A DNA stretch of 64,000 nt from a virus (IMGVR_UViG_3300042387_000948:62001-126000), one strand, 5' to 3'. Numbered from the stretch's first letter, positions 7,649 through 13,859 are shown. Notes: a model not told the origin generated them from the sequence alone. Program-made: numbers and translations.

Positions 7649-8194
7649 TTATATTCTAACTACCCAACTCCCATCTTTAAATGTAGCGTCTACTTTATCA
7701 TCAAAAATTTTACCCAAGTTATGTCTAATATTTCCCCAACCATAATCATGCCCACATACAAACCCACCTGGCTTAATTATACTTTTATAATGCGTAATAT
7801 CATAGTAAACACCATCAACGGTATGCAATCCATCAATGTAAACCATATCCCATTGTTGTTGGTTTAGGATTGGGAACGCATTTTCTGATGTATCTCTTAT
7901 TGATTTTATGTTTGATAGGGGTAATGTATTCTTTATAAATTCAGCATATACTTTATCAAATGGTGCATATCCGTTTGAAATAAAATCAAAATCAACATCA
8001 TAATTAACAAAAGGGTCTACCGATACCACTTCTTTAAAGTTTTGGGCAAACATTAAAGTACTTTCACCAACATAACTACCAATTTCAATCATCCTCATTT
8101 CAGATGTTGGTGTTACATTATTTACCCAATCAATCATTTGTTGCAAACCCTCTCTATGTTCAGGAAATCGCATTTGATAAAAATTATCTTTCAT
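7649..8194 (-). CDS. SAM-dependent methyltransferase (Methyltransf_24 type)
   Basis: 181 aa class I methyltransferase fold. MRMIEIGSYVGESTLMFAQ is motif I (E-x-G-x-x-x-G), VVSVDPF the acidic residue after strand 2, and WDMVYIDGLHTVDGVYYDI plus IKPGGFVCGHDYG the Methyltransf_24 signature. Relatives methylate small molecules or sugars, and the acceptor here is unknown. It precedes the halogenase operon, separated by a promoter. Confidence 0.8.
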   Translation of the reverse strand: MKDNFYQMRFPEHREGLQQMIDWVNNVTPTSEMRMIEIGSYVGESTLMFAQNFKEVVSVDPFVNYDVDFDFISNGYAPFDKVYAEFIKNTLPLSNIKSIRDTSENAFPILNQQQWDMVYIDGLHTVDGVYYDITHYKSIIKPGGFVCGHDYGWGNIRHNLGKIFDDKVDATFKDGSWVVRI

Positions 8195-8203
8195 AATTAT
8201 TTT

Positions 8204-8659
8204 TTATAGTTTAACTAAGTAATCAGCTGCATAAGTTGCAATTGGACCTAATGTTTTGTATCTAACTTCATAACCCATACCTTCAACCATACCAACCGCC
8301 TGTCTGAACACTTCGTTTGATTTGTATCTTGGGTCTGGGTTCAAGTCCACATCAATCCATCTTGCTTTTGGAATACCAGCAGCTTGTAATGTTTCCGCAG
8401 TTTCAATGGCATACCATACTTCATTTAATAATCTAACTGAACGAGCTGGTTCTCTTCCAACTTTCCATCTACGATATAATACGTGAGCACCTTTACCTCT
8501 ATTATACAGGGCAACCACAACAGCGTATATCGTTTTATCCGAAAAGTTTTGCGAATCGCATCCAATTAAGATATCTACATCGTGGTGTGTTTCTAAGTAT
8601 TCGGCGATGTAGCTCTCTAAGTGAACTTCTTCTCCACAATACAATTTCCTGTAATCCAT
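8204..8659 (-). CDS. RNase H-like protein, YkuK/DUF458 type
   Basis: 151 aa. DILIGCDSQNFSDKTIYAVVVALYN carries the G-x-DSQ and first-strand pattern of YkuK-like RNase H folds. RWIDVDLNPDPRYKSNEV supplies a second acidic cluster, and the C-terminus (GPIATYAADYLVK) matches the helix that usually ends the family. A nuclease role is likely but unproven. Last protein gene before the tRNA array. Confidence 0.65.
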   Translation of the reverse strand: MDYRKLYCGEEVHLESYIAEYLETHHDVDILIGCDSQNFSDKTIYAVVVALYNRGKGAHVLYRRWKVGREPARSVRLLNEVWYAIETAETLQAAGIPKARWIDVDLNPDPRYKSNEVFRQAVGMVEGMGYEVRYKTLGPIATYAADYLVKL

Positions 8660-8703
8660 AGTTTTATTGTTTAAGTAATCATTTGTTATAACGTTTTAGT
8701 TTA

Positions 8704-8795
8704 TGGTAGAGAGTACCGGATTCGAACCGGTGGACAGGTTTAACCCCATCGGCAGTTTAGCAAACTACTGGTATCAGCCACTCACCCAACTCTCT
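8704..8795 (-). tRNA. tRNA-Ser (GCT), CCA encoded
   Basis: Acceptor AGAGAGT/ACTCTCT, canonical T arm with TTCGAAT, long variable arm, anticodon loop TTGCTAA. CCA is encoded. The discriminator is A rather than the G usual for Ser. Confidence 0.9.
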
Positions 8796-8804
8796 ATAAA
8801 TATA

Positions 8805-8978
8805 TGGCTGTAGTGGGAGGATTCGAACCATCCACAATGCGATTCAGTTAGTAACATCCGCCGGCCGGCTTGGTGGTCTACCCCATATTACTAACCTATT
8901 TCGTACTCATCACCCCCGAGACAGGAGGGCTTGTCTGCCAAATTAACACACGTGCTAATCATTTTCCAACACACTACA
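8805..8978 (-). ncRNA. tRNA-like element 1, 174 nt
   Basis: The 3' end is tRNA-like: a degenerate T arm with GGTTCGAATCC, then CACTACA, G and an encoded CCA. The only 7-nt complement (TGTAGTG) is about 160 nt upstream at 8972-8978, forming an acceptor-like closing stem. Between them are an AGACA/TGTCT hairpin and an 8-bp GTTAGTAA/TTACTAAC stem, with no normal anticodon arm. It could be an intron-bearing tRNA, a decayed tRNA or a new tRNA-like RNA. No tmRNA tag frame is visible. Confidence 0.5.
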
Positions 8979-8985
8979 ATTTTAA

Positions 8986-9074
8986 TGGAAGAGGGAGTAG
9001 GATTCGAACCCACGGACCTGTTACAGTCTCTTGATTTCAAGTCAAGTGCGATAGACCAACTCTGCCATCCCTCC
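8986..9074 (-). tRNA. tRNA-Ser (TGA), CCA encoded
   Basis: Acceptor GGAGGGA/TCCCTCT, anticodon loop CTTGAAA inside CTTGA/TCAAG, long variable arm, T loop TTCGAAT, CCA encoded. A U-type discriminator is unusual for Ser. Confidence 0.9.
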
Positions 9075-9079
9075 TTATT

Positions 9080-9646
9080 TTACTCTTTTTCTGCTTTTCT
9101 TTCTTCTACTACTTCTAAATATGCCTGATACAAAGAATCCTTATGCTCCATTAATTCATCAATTACACCCTGTCTATAATCTTCAGCTTCTTCATCATCT
9201 TCACTCCAATATTTATCCAAATCCAATTTAATATCCAAATCTTCCATATCATCGTAACCAAATCCAAATACAAATGCTCCCATAGGGTCTAAACATTCAT
9301 CTTCGTATGTACCATATAGAACTACATCTTTATTAATACCACATAATATATATGTCAACTTTTCTAAAAATTGAGTTGGTACACTCCAAGCTGATGTCAT
9401 GTAGATTTGGACTTCGGATTCAAAGTCTTCAGTAACGGCTGATTCTACTTCCAACCACTTTGCACCAATGTTATCATACCACCAATCTAACTTGCTGAAA
9501 TCCACATCTCCATACATTTGTTTGATGATGTGTTCAACATTGGTATAGTACTCATTAGTACCATCGTTAAAGATTTCTTTTAATTTGTCATACGATGGTT
9601 GGTCCAAATTCCCAATCGTAAGTGAGGTACTCATATGATTTGCCAT
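9080..9646 (-). CDS. Hypothetical protein, Api92/DUF1281-like layout
   Basis: 188 aa. GAKWLEVESAV followed by YMTSAWSVPTQFLEKL resembles the G-x-KW...TAWSPP core of YubB/Api92 ferredoxin-like phage proteins, whose function is unknown. The C-terminal third is strongly acidic. It lies between tRNA-Tyr and tRNA-Ser and is probably expressed with the array. The family call is weak. Confidence 0.6.
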   Translation of the reverse strand: MANHMSTSLTIGNLDQPSYDKLKEIFNDGTNEYYTNVEHIIKQMYGDVDFSKLDWWYDNIGAKWLEVESAVTEDFESEVQIYMTSAWSVPTQFLEKLTYILCGINKDVVLYGTYEDECLDPMGAFVFGFGYDDMEDLDIKLDLDKYWSEDDEEAEDYRQGVIDELMEHKDSLYQAYLEVVEERKAEKE

Positions 9647-9661
9647 AACTTATATTTTGTT

Positions 9662-9745
9662 TGGTGGGAGTAGAAGGACTCGAACCTCCGAACTCGTAGA
9701 GAAGTGATTTACAGTCACCCGCAATTGCCACTATGCGATACTCCC
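9662..9745 (-). tRNA. tRNA-Tyr (GTA), CCA encoded
   Basis: Acceptor GGGAGTA/TACTCCC, anticodon loop CTGTAAA in GTGA/TCAC, variable arm of class II length as expected for bacterial Tyr, CCA encoded. Confidence 0.92.
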
Positions 9746-9860
9746 AAATGTGTGGGTAGGAGTCTCATCCCACACTAGACTTAAGGTTTCGAGTTCTTTT
9801 ACAACTTACTCTGAAAGTTATTCGCCCGCGTGTCCTTCACCTTAAAGCGGGAGCTCCTTA
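9746..9860 (-). other. Structured spacer between tRNA-Gly and tRNA-Tyr
   Basis: No reading frame. Complementary pairs are visible: GTGTGGG/CCCACAC, CCCGC/GCGGG, AACTT/AAGTT and TTAAGGT/ACCTTAA. This suggests a folded RNA or processing element in the array transcript. Identity unknown. Confidence 0.35.
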
Positions 9861-9935
9861 TGGAGCAGGTAGTCAGATTCGAACTGACGTCTCCGGTTTG
9901 GAAGACCAGAGCACTAACCACTGTGCTATACCTGC
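9861..9935 (-). tRNA. tRNA-Gly (TCC), CCA encoded
   Basis: Acceptor GCAGGTA/TACCTGC with U73 as expected for Gly, anticodon loop CTTCCAA in CTGGT/ACCGG, canonical T arm, CCA encoded. Confidence 0.93.
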
Positions 9936-10155
9936 AAATTTCCCCACATTGAGATTCCATGTGAGTAGTTATTTATAGTTTTTCCTTTCAAAAACCCAAT
10001 GCATCTTACTGCTTAAAAAGTCAACACTACTGGGAGGAGATGTGTCGTTCTCCTTTATTCCCACGACACCGGCGTTTAAGGATGTCCGGTCCAATACCCT
10101 ATCCATTGTTAAATGAGTCTTGGATTAAAGACTACCGAGCATCTCTTACTCGTTG
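9936..10155 (-). other. Structured 220-nt intergenic region
   Basis: No credible gene. Several hairpins can be drawn on the minus strand: CGAG/CTCG, AGTCTT/AAGACT, CCGG/CCGG, TGGGA..GGAG/CTCC..TCCCA and CACAT/ATGTG. It may be a small ncRNA or a processed spacer of the tRNA transcript. Confidence 0.35.
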
Positions 10156-10229
10156 TGGACCAGGTAGGAATCGAACCTACTACCTTTTGATTATGAGTCA
10201 ACTGCTCTAACCGAGTGAGCTACAAGTCC
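10156..10229 (-). tRNA. tRNA-Met or lysidine-type tRNA-Ile (CAT)
   Basis: Acceptor GGACTTG/CTGGTCC (one mismatch), D arm GCTC..GAGC, anticodon loop CTCATAA, T arm GTAGG/CCTAC. No CCA encoded. One of three CAT tRNAs. Which is elongator, initiator or tRNA-Ile2 cannot be settled by eye. Confidence 0.88.
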
Positions 10230-10285
10230 ATATCGTTTAATCTAACGATAAAATCTGATATCGTTTCTTTCAACGATAATATGGG

Positions 10286-10393
10286 TACCGGAGGAGAGAT
10301 TGGTTACTCTCACGCAGTCCTTTTCGGTTACTGCACCACTTCGAATCAGGCACGTCTAATGGTTGTACTTCCCATTCTTTCCGCCACTCCGGC
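10286..10393 (-). ncRNA. tRNA-like element 2, 108 nt (Leu-like 5' end)
   Basis: Opens GCCGGAGTGGCGGAA, the standard 5' half-start of tRNA-Leu, and closes CTCCGGT-A, giving a 7-bp acceptor-like stem. The interior does not fold as a tRNA: there is an extra AATGG/CCATT hairpin, a GCAGT/ACTGC hairpin, and a GAGAG/CTCTC stem whose loop is not TTCRANY. It is either a decayed tRNA-Leu with an insertion or a tRNA-derived RNA. Confidence 0.45.
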
Positions 10394-10403
10394 ATATAAT
10401 TTT

Positions 10404-10479
10404 TGGTGGAGGATAACGGATTCGAACCGTTGTCTCCGCCGTGCAAGGGCGGTGCTAAAACCAGCTCAGCTAATCCCCC
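10404..10479 (-). tRNA. tRNA-Ala (TGC), CCA encoded
   Basis: Acceptor GGGGGAT/ATCCTCC, anticodon loop CTTGCAC in CCGCC/GGCGG, canonical T arm, CCA encoded. Confidence 0.93.
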
Positions 10480-10650
10480 AAACCGAAACCGCTATTTTCA
10501 TAACGGCTTCTTTTCTCCTTCTCCACTTACCTCTTTCGAGTGGAAGGCAAGATTGTAATGTAACGGCTGTGCGGTTTGTGTCCGAGATTGCTCTCCAGTT
10601 TCCATTTCATTCTTAGCGTCCGTTCCGCCATTCTTTCGAATCGTTACATT
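10480..10650 (-). ncRNA. Structured spacer RNA with GNRA hairpins
   Basis: The 94 nt at 10557-10650 are closed by a perfect 9-bp stem (AATGTAACG/CGTTACATT) and contain a GAGA-GCAA-TCTC hairpin. The adjoining 10480-10556 has two more GAAA-capped hairpins (CTC-GAAA-GAG within CCACT/AGTGG, and CCGTTAT-GAAA-ATAGCGG). No reading frame is convincing. It lies between tRNA-Leu and tRNA-Ala in the same transcript. Identity unknown. Confidence 0.4.
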
Positions 10651-10651
10651 G

Positions 10652-10734
10652 TACTTCGGACTGGAATCGAACCAGCACTCCATAAAGAAACAGCATTTTA
10701 AGTGCTGCGGGTCTACCGATTCCCCCACCGAAGC
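10652..10734 (-). tRNA. tRNA-Leu (TAA)
   Basis: Acceptor GCTTCGG/CCGAAGT, anticodon loop CTTAAAA in CAGCA/TGCTG, long variable arm, T arm GCTGG/CCAGT. CCA not encoded. Confidence 0.92.
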
Positions 10735-10743
10735 GAACTGAAC

Positions 10744-11097
10744 CTACACTTTTGTAAGTTTGGCTTTCTTAAACTTTGTGTGTTTCTGCTTACCACTAAT
10801 AAGAATATCCACACGTTTTGTGAACCTAGCATTCATTACATCTCTTACTACATAAACTCCATTGTGTTTACCGATGCCTGTAATTCGTACTTTAGTTCCA
10901 AATTTGTACTTTCTCTTCAAATCTCTACTAACTGCCACAATTCGGGTTGTTCCTTTCTTAATTCGAAACCCACTTGCCGTTAATCGAGGTGTACTATCTG
11001 TCTGCGATGTTGTTGCAGAATAAGTTGTCACTGTTACTATATCCGTTGCGTTTACTCCGAAACTCAAAAGGATACATACTATGGTCTTTTTTATCAT
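10744..11097 (-). CDS. Exported 3D/double-psi barrel protein
   Basis: 117 aa with an N-terminal hydrophobic signal (MIKKTIVCILLSFGVNA). The mature domain has VAVSRDLKRKYKFGTKVRI, ITGIGKHNGVYVVRDVM and FTKRVDILI, matching the small '3D' barrel domain related to MltA and RlpA, with Asp residues in RDVM and VDIL. Such domains cleave or bind peptidoglycan, so a cell-wall or lysis role is plausible. It lies inside the tRNA array, 9 nt from tRNA-Leu. Confidence 0.7.
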   Translation of the reverse strand: MIKKTIVCILLSFGVNATDIVTVTTYSATTSQTDSTPRLTASGFRIKKGTTRIVAVSRDLKRKYKFGTKVRITGIGKHNGVYVVRDVMNARFTKRVDILISGKQKHTKFKKAKLTKV

Positions 11098-11111
11098 ATA
11101 GTTTTATTTAG

Positions 11112-11185
11112 TGACTCCGTTTGGGTTCGAACCAAAGACCTATTCTTTAGAAGAGAATTGCTCTATCCAGCTGAGCTACGGAGCC
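11112..11185 (-). tRNA. tRNA-Arg (TCT)
   Basis: Acceptor GGCTCCG/CGGAGTC, D arm GCTC..GAGC, anticodon loop CTTCTAA in ATTCT/AGAAT, canonical T arm. It would read AGA/AGG codons, common in AT-rich genes. Confidence 0.93.
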
Positions 11186-11220
11186 GTTATTTATTCCTAC
11201 TTATAAATCTTTTATATAAC

Positions 11221-11586
11221 TTAAATCTTCATAGAGTCATCATCTTTACTTTCGGATGGTTTCTCTAATTTCAATTCAATTGGCGGATACTTTTTGATAA
11301 TCTCTAACGAATCTTCTGCTGCCCATTTCTCTTTTAATTGAGCACGTTTTTCGATGGTTTTGATATCAGCTTTAAGTTTATCAATTCTATCATTGATTTT
11401 CTTAATCTTTACCCATCTGGTTGCGTAATCTGATGTTGTTACTGTCTCCCATTCAATATCCCTTTGAAGGACTTTGATTTCTTTCTTAATTGTTTCAATT
11501 GCTCCTCTATCGTTTGATAATTGAGGGTCTACACCACCCAACAAACTATTGAAGAACATTGTAATTGATAATACGATTTCTTTCAT
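11221..11586 (-). CDS. Coiled-coil protein with N-terminal hydrophobic segment
   Basis: 121 aa. Residues 1-18 are hydrophobic (signal or anchor), followed by a long charged helix (KKEIKVLQRDI, DRIDKLKADIKTIEKR) with heptad-like spacing and an acidic tail. No family recognised. A class A promoter lies just upstream, and its transcript may continue into tRNA-Arg. Confidence 0.65.
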   Translation of the reverse strand: MKEIVLSITMFFNSLLGGVDPQLSNDRGAIETIKKEIKVLQRDIEWETVTTSDYATRWVKIKKINDRIDKLKADIKTIEKRAQLKEKWAAEDSLEIIKKYPPIELKLEKPSESKDDDSMKI

Positions 11587-11603
11587 AACTTATTTTGTTT
11601 TTA

Positions 11604-11635
11604 CAAAGATACGCAAAAGTTTTCACATATCCTAA
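11604..11635 (-). promoter_or_regulatory. Class A promoter
   Basis: Minus strand TTAGGATA, 16-nt spacer, TATCTTTG, followed by the coiled-coil gene at 11586. Confidence 0.78.
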
Positions 11636-11653
11636 TTTTATTTTTACTTTTTG

Positions 11654-11724
11654 ATGCCTTACTAGGATTCGAACCTAGACTAACTCCGCCAAAAGGAGTT
11701 GCGCTACCCTTACGCTATAAGGCA
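11654..11724 (-). tRNA. tRNA-Gln (TTG)
   Basis: Acceptor TGCCTTA/TAAGGCA, anticodon loop TTTTGGC in ACTCC/GGAGT, canonical T arm CTAGG/CCTAG. Confidence 0.9.
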
Positions 11725-11729
11725 ATTCG

Positions 11730-11803
11730 CAGTTCGTACGGGATTCGAACCCGTGGTCTCTTCCGTGACAGGGAAGCATGTTGGGCCTCTACACCAACGA
11801 ACT
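11730..11803 (-). tRNA. tRNA-Asp (GTC)
   Basis: Acceptor AGTTCGT/ACGAACT with G73 as expected for Asp, anticodon loop CTGTCAC in CTTCC/GGAAG, canonical T arm. Confidence 0.93.
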
Positions 11804-11808
11804 AAAAT

Positions 11809-11993
11809 AAAACAAACTTTTTGTGTCCTTCTACACATCATAACCAACTTTCATTGGCGGTTACATTTCGCATTGGGTTAATTACTCCCCACTTATAGTA
11901 ACTCTCTCCTGACCTGTATGACTATTCCGGCTTCAACAGGACCCATTTGGATTTTATATACCGAGGGGTTACACCACAGTCGTTGTTTGTTTT
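11809..11993 (-). ncRNA. Structured 185-nt spacer with 9-bp closing stem
   Basis: A perfect closing stem AAAACAAAC/GTTTGTTTT pairs 11809-11817 with 11985-11993. An inner CCAA/TTGG hairpin is visible. No reading frame of note. It ends 2 nt from tRNA-Thr. It could be a small ncRNA or an RNA-processing domain. Confidence 0.35.
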
Positions 11994-11994
11994 G

Positions 11995-12067
11995 AGCTTT
12001 TGATAGGACTCGAACCTACAACCTGCTGATTACAAATCAGCTGCACTACCAATTGTGCTACAAAAGC
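11995..12067 (-). tRNA. tRNA-Thr (TGT)
   Basis: Acceptor GCTTTTG/CAAAAGC, anticodon loop TTTGTAA in GCTGA/TCAGC, T arm GTAGG/CCTAT. Confidence 0.92.
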
Positions 12068-12125
12068 AATTTGTTCGTCTTTCCGAGCTGTCATCGGTTG
12101 ATTATATACAACACCACCGAAAGTG

Positions 12126-12197
12126 TACTCCCAACGGGAATCGAACCCGTGACTCATCCGTGAAAGGGACGTGACTTAACCGCTTGTCGATAGGAGC
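12126..12197 (-). tRNA. tRNA-Glu (TTC)
   Basis: Acceptor GCTCCTA/TGGGAGT (two wobble pairs), anticodon loop CTTTCAC, and an ACGGGTTCGATTCCCGT T arm typical of Glu. Confidence 0.92.
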
Positions 12198-12202
12198 AGA
12201 TG

Positions 12203-12332
12203 TGCGGATGGGAGGATTCGAACCTCCAGTTACCTCTTCATTGTAACTAATTACAATGGCCAGCCTTTATTTTTGTTATCTCCTTACGTTATGGAGTTCC
12301 CACATTACCATATACTTTAGCTGGTCACCCGC
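12203..12332 (-). ncRNA. tRNA-like element 3, 130 nt
   Basis: Canonical tRNA 3' half: T arm GGAGG-TTCGAAT-CCTCC and acceptor CATCCGC-A pairing with GCGGGTG at 12326-12332. The interior is not a tRNA: CCAGC/GCTGG encloses ~60 nt where the D loop should be, and the anticodon position holds an 8-bp CATTGTAA/TTACAATG stem with a 4-nt loop. It is the first element after the promoter at 12367, so it should be expressed. Possibly a tRNA-like RNA rather than a decoder. Confidence 0.5.
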
Positions 12333-12366
12333 TTTTTAATAATTATCAATATTTCAAAGAACACTA

Positions 12367-12398
12367 CAAAAATACGAAACTTTTTTCATATTTCCAAA
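12367..12398 (-). promoter_or_regulatory. Class A promoter inside the tRNA array
   Basis: Minus strand TTTGGAAA, 16-nt spacer, TATTTTTG. It points at tRNA-like element 3 and the tRNAs below it. Confidence 0.72.
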
Positions 12399-12420
12399 CA
12401 ATTCTTACTATTTAATTTGG

Positions 12421-12492
12421 GGTGTAAGGGCGGTATCGAACCGACTTCCCTGGCTCCACAAACCAGTACATCACCTTAATGCTTCAAACACC
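12421..12492 (-). tRNA. tRNA-His (GTG), irregular
   Basis: Anticodon loop TTGTGGA in CTGGT/GCCAG and a TTCGATA T loop. The 5' end starts GG and the 3' end has C73, consistent with the extra G-1 of His tRNAs. The acceptor has two mismatches and the D arm is weak, so function is less sure than for the second GTG tRNA. Confidence 0.7.
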
Positions 12493-12499
12493 ATTTTAA

Positions 12500-12778
12500 T
12501 TAGAAGCGGGATTCCGCCGCCCAATCTTCATTTACTAAATACCAATATTCTTCTCTTAAATAAATAATATCGTAACTACCATTACTATCAATCGAAACTA
12601 TATTTTTCTTAACCAACGAACCCAATGCCCCACGAAGAACTTTGGTAGAGATTCCCAATTCTGAACTCAAATCATTTACATCCACATCAGAGAAACCTGG
12701 TTCAGCATACAAACCACCAATAAAGGTAGTAAGGGTTTTGGTTTCCAATTCAGTCAAATTCAATTCGTTAATCATCAT
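12500..12778 (-). CDS. Winged-helix (MarR-like) small regulator
   Basis: 92 aa from the ATG at 12778. A frame starting with GTG at 12817 exists but would begin at the transcription start. LTELETKTLTTFIGGLYAE is followed by VDVNDLSSELGISTKVLRGALGSLVKK, a clear helix-turn-helix with a wing (NIVSIDSNGSYDIIYLR). Likely a DNA-binding regulator of phage or host promoters. Target unknown. Driven by a class B promoter and placed within the tRNA array. Confidence 0.7.
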   Translation of the reverse strand: MMINELNLTELETKTLTTFIGGLYAEPGFSDVDVNDLSSELGISTKVLRGALGSLVKKNIVSIDSNGSYDIIYLREEYWYLVNEDWAAESRF

Positions 12779-12821
12779 ATCTTTAGGTGGAGGGAGGGGA
12801 GTTTGTCTCTCAACCACGTAT

Positions 12822-12859
12822 TAAAGGTACGCAATTTTAATGAAATAAACAAGCCTTTT
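12822..12859 (-). promoter_or_regulatory. Class B promoter for the winged-helix gene
   Basis: Minus strand AAAAGGCTTG, 20-nt spacer, TACCTTTA. The flanking ACGTGG after the -7 box is shared with the promoters at 5341 and 29712. Confidence 0.78.
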
Positions 12860-12898
12860 GTAAAATATTTTTAAATTATTTTTAAATTATTTTTAAAG

Positions 12899-12969
12899 TT
12901 GCGTGTACGAGGTTCGAACTCATTTGGCTTTCCTTATGAGAGATAGCTCTTTTCCACTAAGCCACGCAA
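12899..12969 (-). tRNA. tRNA (CAT), Met or Ile2, irregular acceptor
   Basis: Acceptor TTGCGTG/CACGCAA, D arm GCT..AGC, anticodon loop CTCATAA, T arm ATGAG/CTCGT. Positions 8-9 are missing or shifted and one extra A follows the T stem. A second of three CAT tRNAs. Confidence 0.8.
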
Positions 12970-12973
12970 TGAT

Positions 12974-13047
12974 TGGTGTGATTGAAGGGAATCGAACCCT
13001 TATTGAATGCACCACAAACATTTGTCCTACCATTAGACGACAATCAC
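12974..13047 (-). tRNA. tRNA-His (GTG), CCA encoded
   Basis: Acceptor GTGATTG/CAATCAC, anticodon loop TTGTGGT in AATGT/GCATT, canonical GGGTTCGATTCCC T arm, CCA encoded. A73 is unusual for His. Confidence 0.85.
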
Positions 13048-13049
13048 CG

Positions 13050-13120
13050 AGGCGAGTACAGGATTCGAACCTGTGTAAGAGCTTTTGCAGAGCTCCATAT
13101 AACCACTCTAACAACTCGCC
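13050..13120 (-). tRNA. tRNA-Cys (GCA)
   Basis: Acceptor GGCGAGT/ACTCGCC with U73 as for Cys, anticodon loop CTGCAAA in GAGCT/AGCTC, canonical T arm. Confidence 0.93.
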
Positions 13121-13125
13121 TTATG

Positions 13126-13197
13126 TAGTTCCGGAGAGAATCGAACTCCCATCAATTGGTTCGTAGCCAATCATTTTATCCGTTAAACTACGGAACT
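13126..13197 (-). tRNA. tRNA-Arg (ACG)
   Basis: Acceptor AGTTCCG/CGGAACT, anticodon loop CTACGAA in ATTGG/CCAAT. A34 would need editing to inosine by host TadA to read all CGN codons. Confidence 0.93.
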
Positions 13198-13203
13198 ATT
13201 TTG

Positions 13204-13274
13204 CACACCCACTAGGATTCGAACCCAGAACAACGCTTTTGGAGAGCGGCATGATACCATTTCACTATGGATGC
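13204..13274 (-). tRNA. tRNA-Trp (CCA)
   Basis: Acceptor GCATCCA/TGGGTGT with G73 as for Trp, anticodon loop CTCCAAA in CCGCT/AGCGT, canonical T arm. Confidence 0.9.
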
Positions 13275-13295
13275 GGATAATACTAAATCGTATTG

Positions 13296-13373
13296 TTGGC
13301 AAGAGGGGATTCGAACCCATATTTTCAACCAATTACCTTACTCCAACTTATCAGATTGGGTGGATACTTGCCA
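13296..13373 (-). tRNA. tRNA-Ile (GAT)-like, D arm missing
   Basis: Perfect acceptor TGGCAAG/CTTGCCA and a perfect anticodon arm CCAAT-CTGATAA-GTTGG giving GAT. Only seven nucleotides separate the acceptor from the anticodon arm, so the D arm is absent. About 25 unpaired-looking nucleotides, including GGTAATTGGTT that resembles a D loop, lie after the anticodon arm. It may be non-functional, or a rearranged tRNA. Confidence 0.55.
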
Positions 13374-13382
13374 ATGTTAATG

Positions 13383-13460
13383 TGGTAGGGTAAGAGGGAT
13401 TTGAACCCCCATGATGTCTACAACCCAAATGTAGCGGCTTACCAGTTAGCCCATTACCCT
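13383..13460 (-). tRNA. tRNA-Pro (TGG), CCA encoded
   Basis: Acceptor AGGGTAA/TTACCCT, anticodon loop TTTGGGT in CTACA/TGTAG, T loop TTCAAAT, CCA encoded. Confidence 0.92.
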
Positions 13461-13466
13461 ATATTG

Positions 13467-13540
13467 TTCCCCCGGCGTGATTCGAACACGCGACCCCCTA
13501 TTTAAAAGATAGGTGCATCTACCAGCTGAGCTACGAGAGA
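13467..13540 (-). tRNA. tRNA-Lys (TTT)
   Basis: Acceptor TCTCTCG/CGGGGGA (wobbles), D arm GCTCAGCTGGTAGA, anticodon loop CTTTTAA in CCTAT/ATAGG, canonical T arm. Confidence 0.92.
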
Positions 13541-13589
13541 ATTTGTTTGTCATACTTGTCACTTTCCATAGTATAAATTGTTTAATTGT

Positions 13590-13666
13590 TGGTGGAGCAG
13601 ACAGGTATCGAACCTGTTCCTCTGGATTTTCAGTCCAGCGCAATGAACCTCATCTGCCACTACTCC
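13590..13666 (-). tRNA. tRNA-Phe (GAA), CCA encoded
   Basis: Acceptor GGAGTAG/CTGCTCC, anticodon loop CTGAAAA in CTGGA/TCCAG, T arm ACAGG/CCTGT, CCA encoded. Confidence 0.92.
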
Positions 13667-13704
13667 CTATTCCGATTTTGATATGTAGCATCGGGAACTA
13701 CCTG

Positions 13705-13778
13705 TGTCCATAGTAGGACTCGAACCTACACAAACTGGTTTCTAAGACCAGTGCGGTTGCCAATTACGCCATACGGAC
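13705..13778 (-). tRNA. tRNA with TAG anticodon (Leu codon CUA), short variable loop
   Basis: Acceptor GTCCGTA/TATGGAC, anticodon loop CTTAGAA in CTGGT/ACCAG, T arm GTAGG/CCTAC. The anticodon reads Leu codons, but the variable loop is only 5 nt whereas bacterial tRNA-Leu has a long variable arm. Charging identity is therefore uncertain. Confidence 0.85.
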
Positions 13779-13786
13779 ATTTAATG

Positions 13787-13859
13787 TAGTGAGTGAGGGA
13801 CTCGAACCCCCAACATCCGCCATGTAAAGACGGCGCTCTACCAATTGAGCTAACCCACT
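13787..13859 (-). tRNA. tRNA-Val (TAC)
   Basis: Acceptor AGTGGGT/ACTCACT, D arm GCTC..GAGC, anticodon loop TTTACAT in CCGTC/GGCGG, GGGGGTTCGAGTCCCTC T arm. Confidence 0.92.

Noticed and set aside
8805-8978. tmRNA
   Set aside because: It is too short, and no tag frame ending in an ALAA-like peptide or pseudoknot set is visible.
11699-13713. Several 60-90-aa frames on both strands inside the tRNA array
   Set aside because: They arise from repeated GGTTCGAATCC T-arm sequence and cover tRNA genes.
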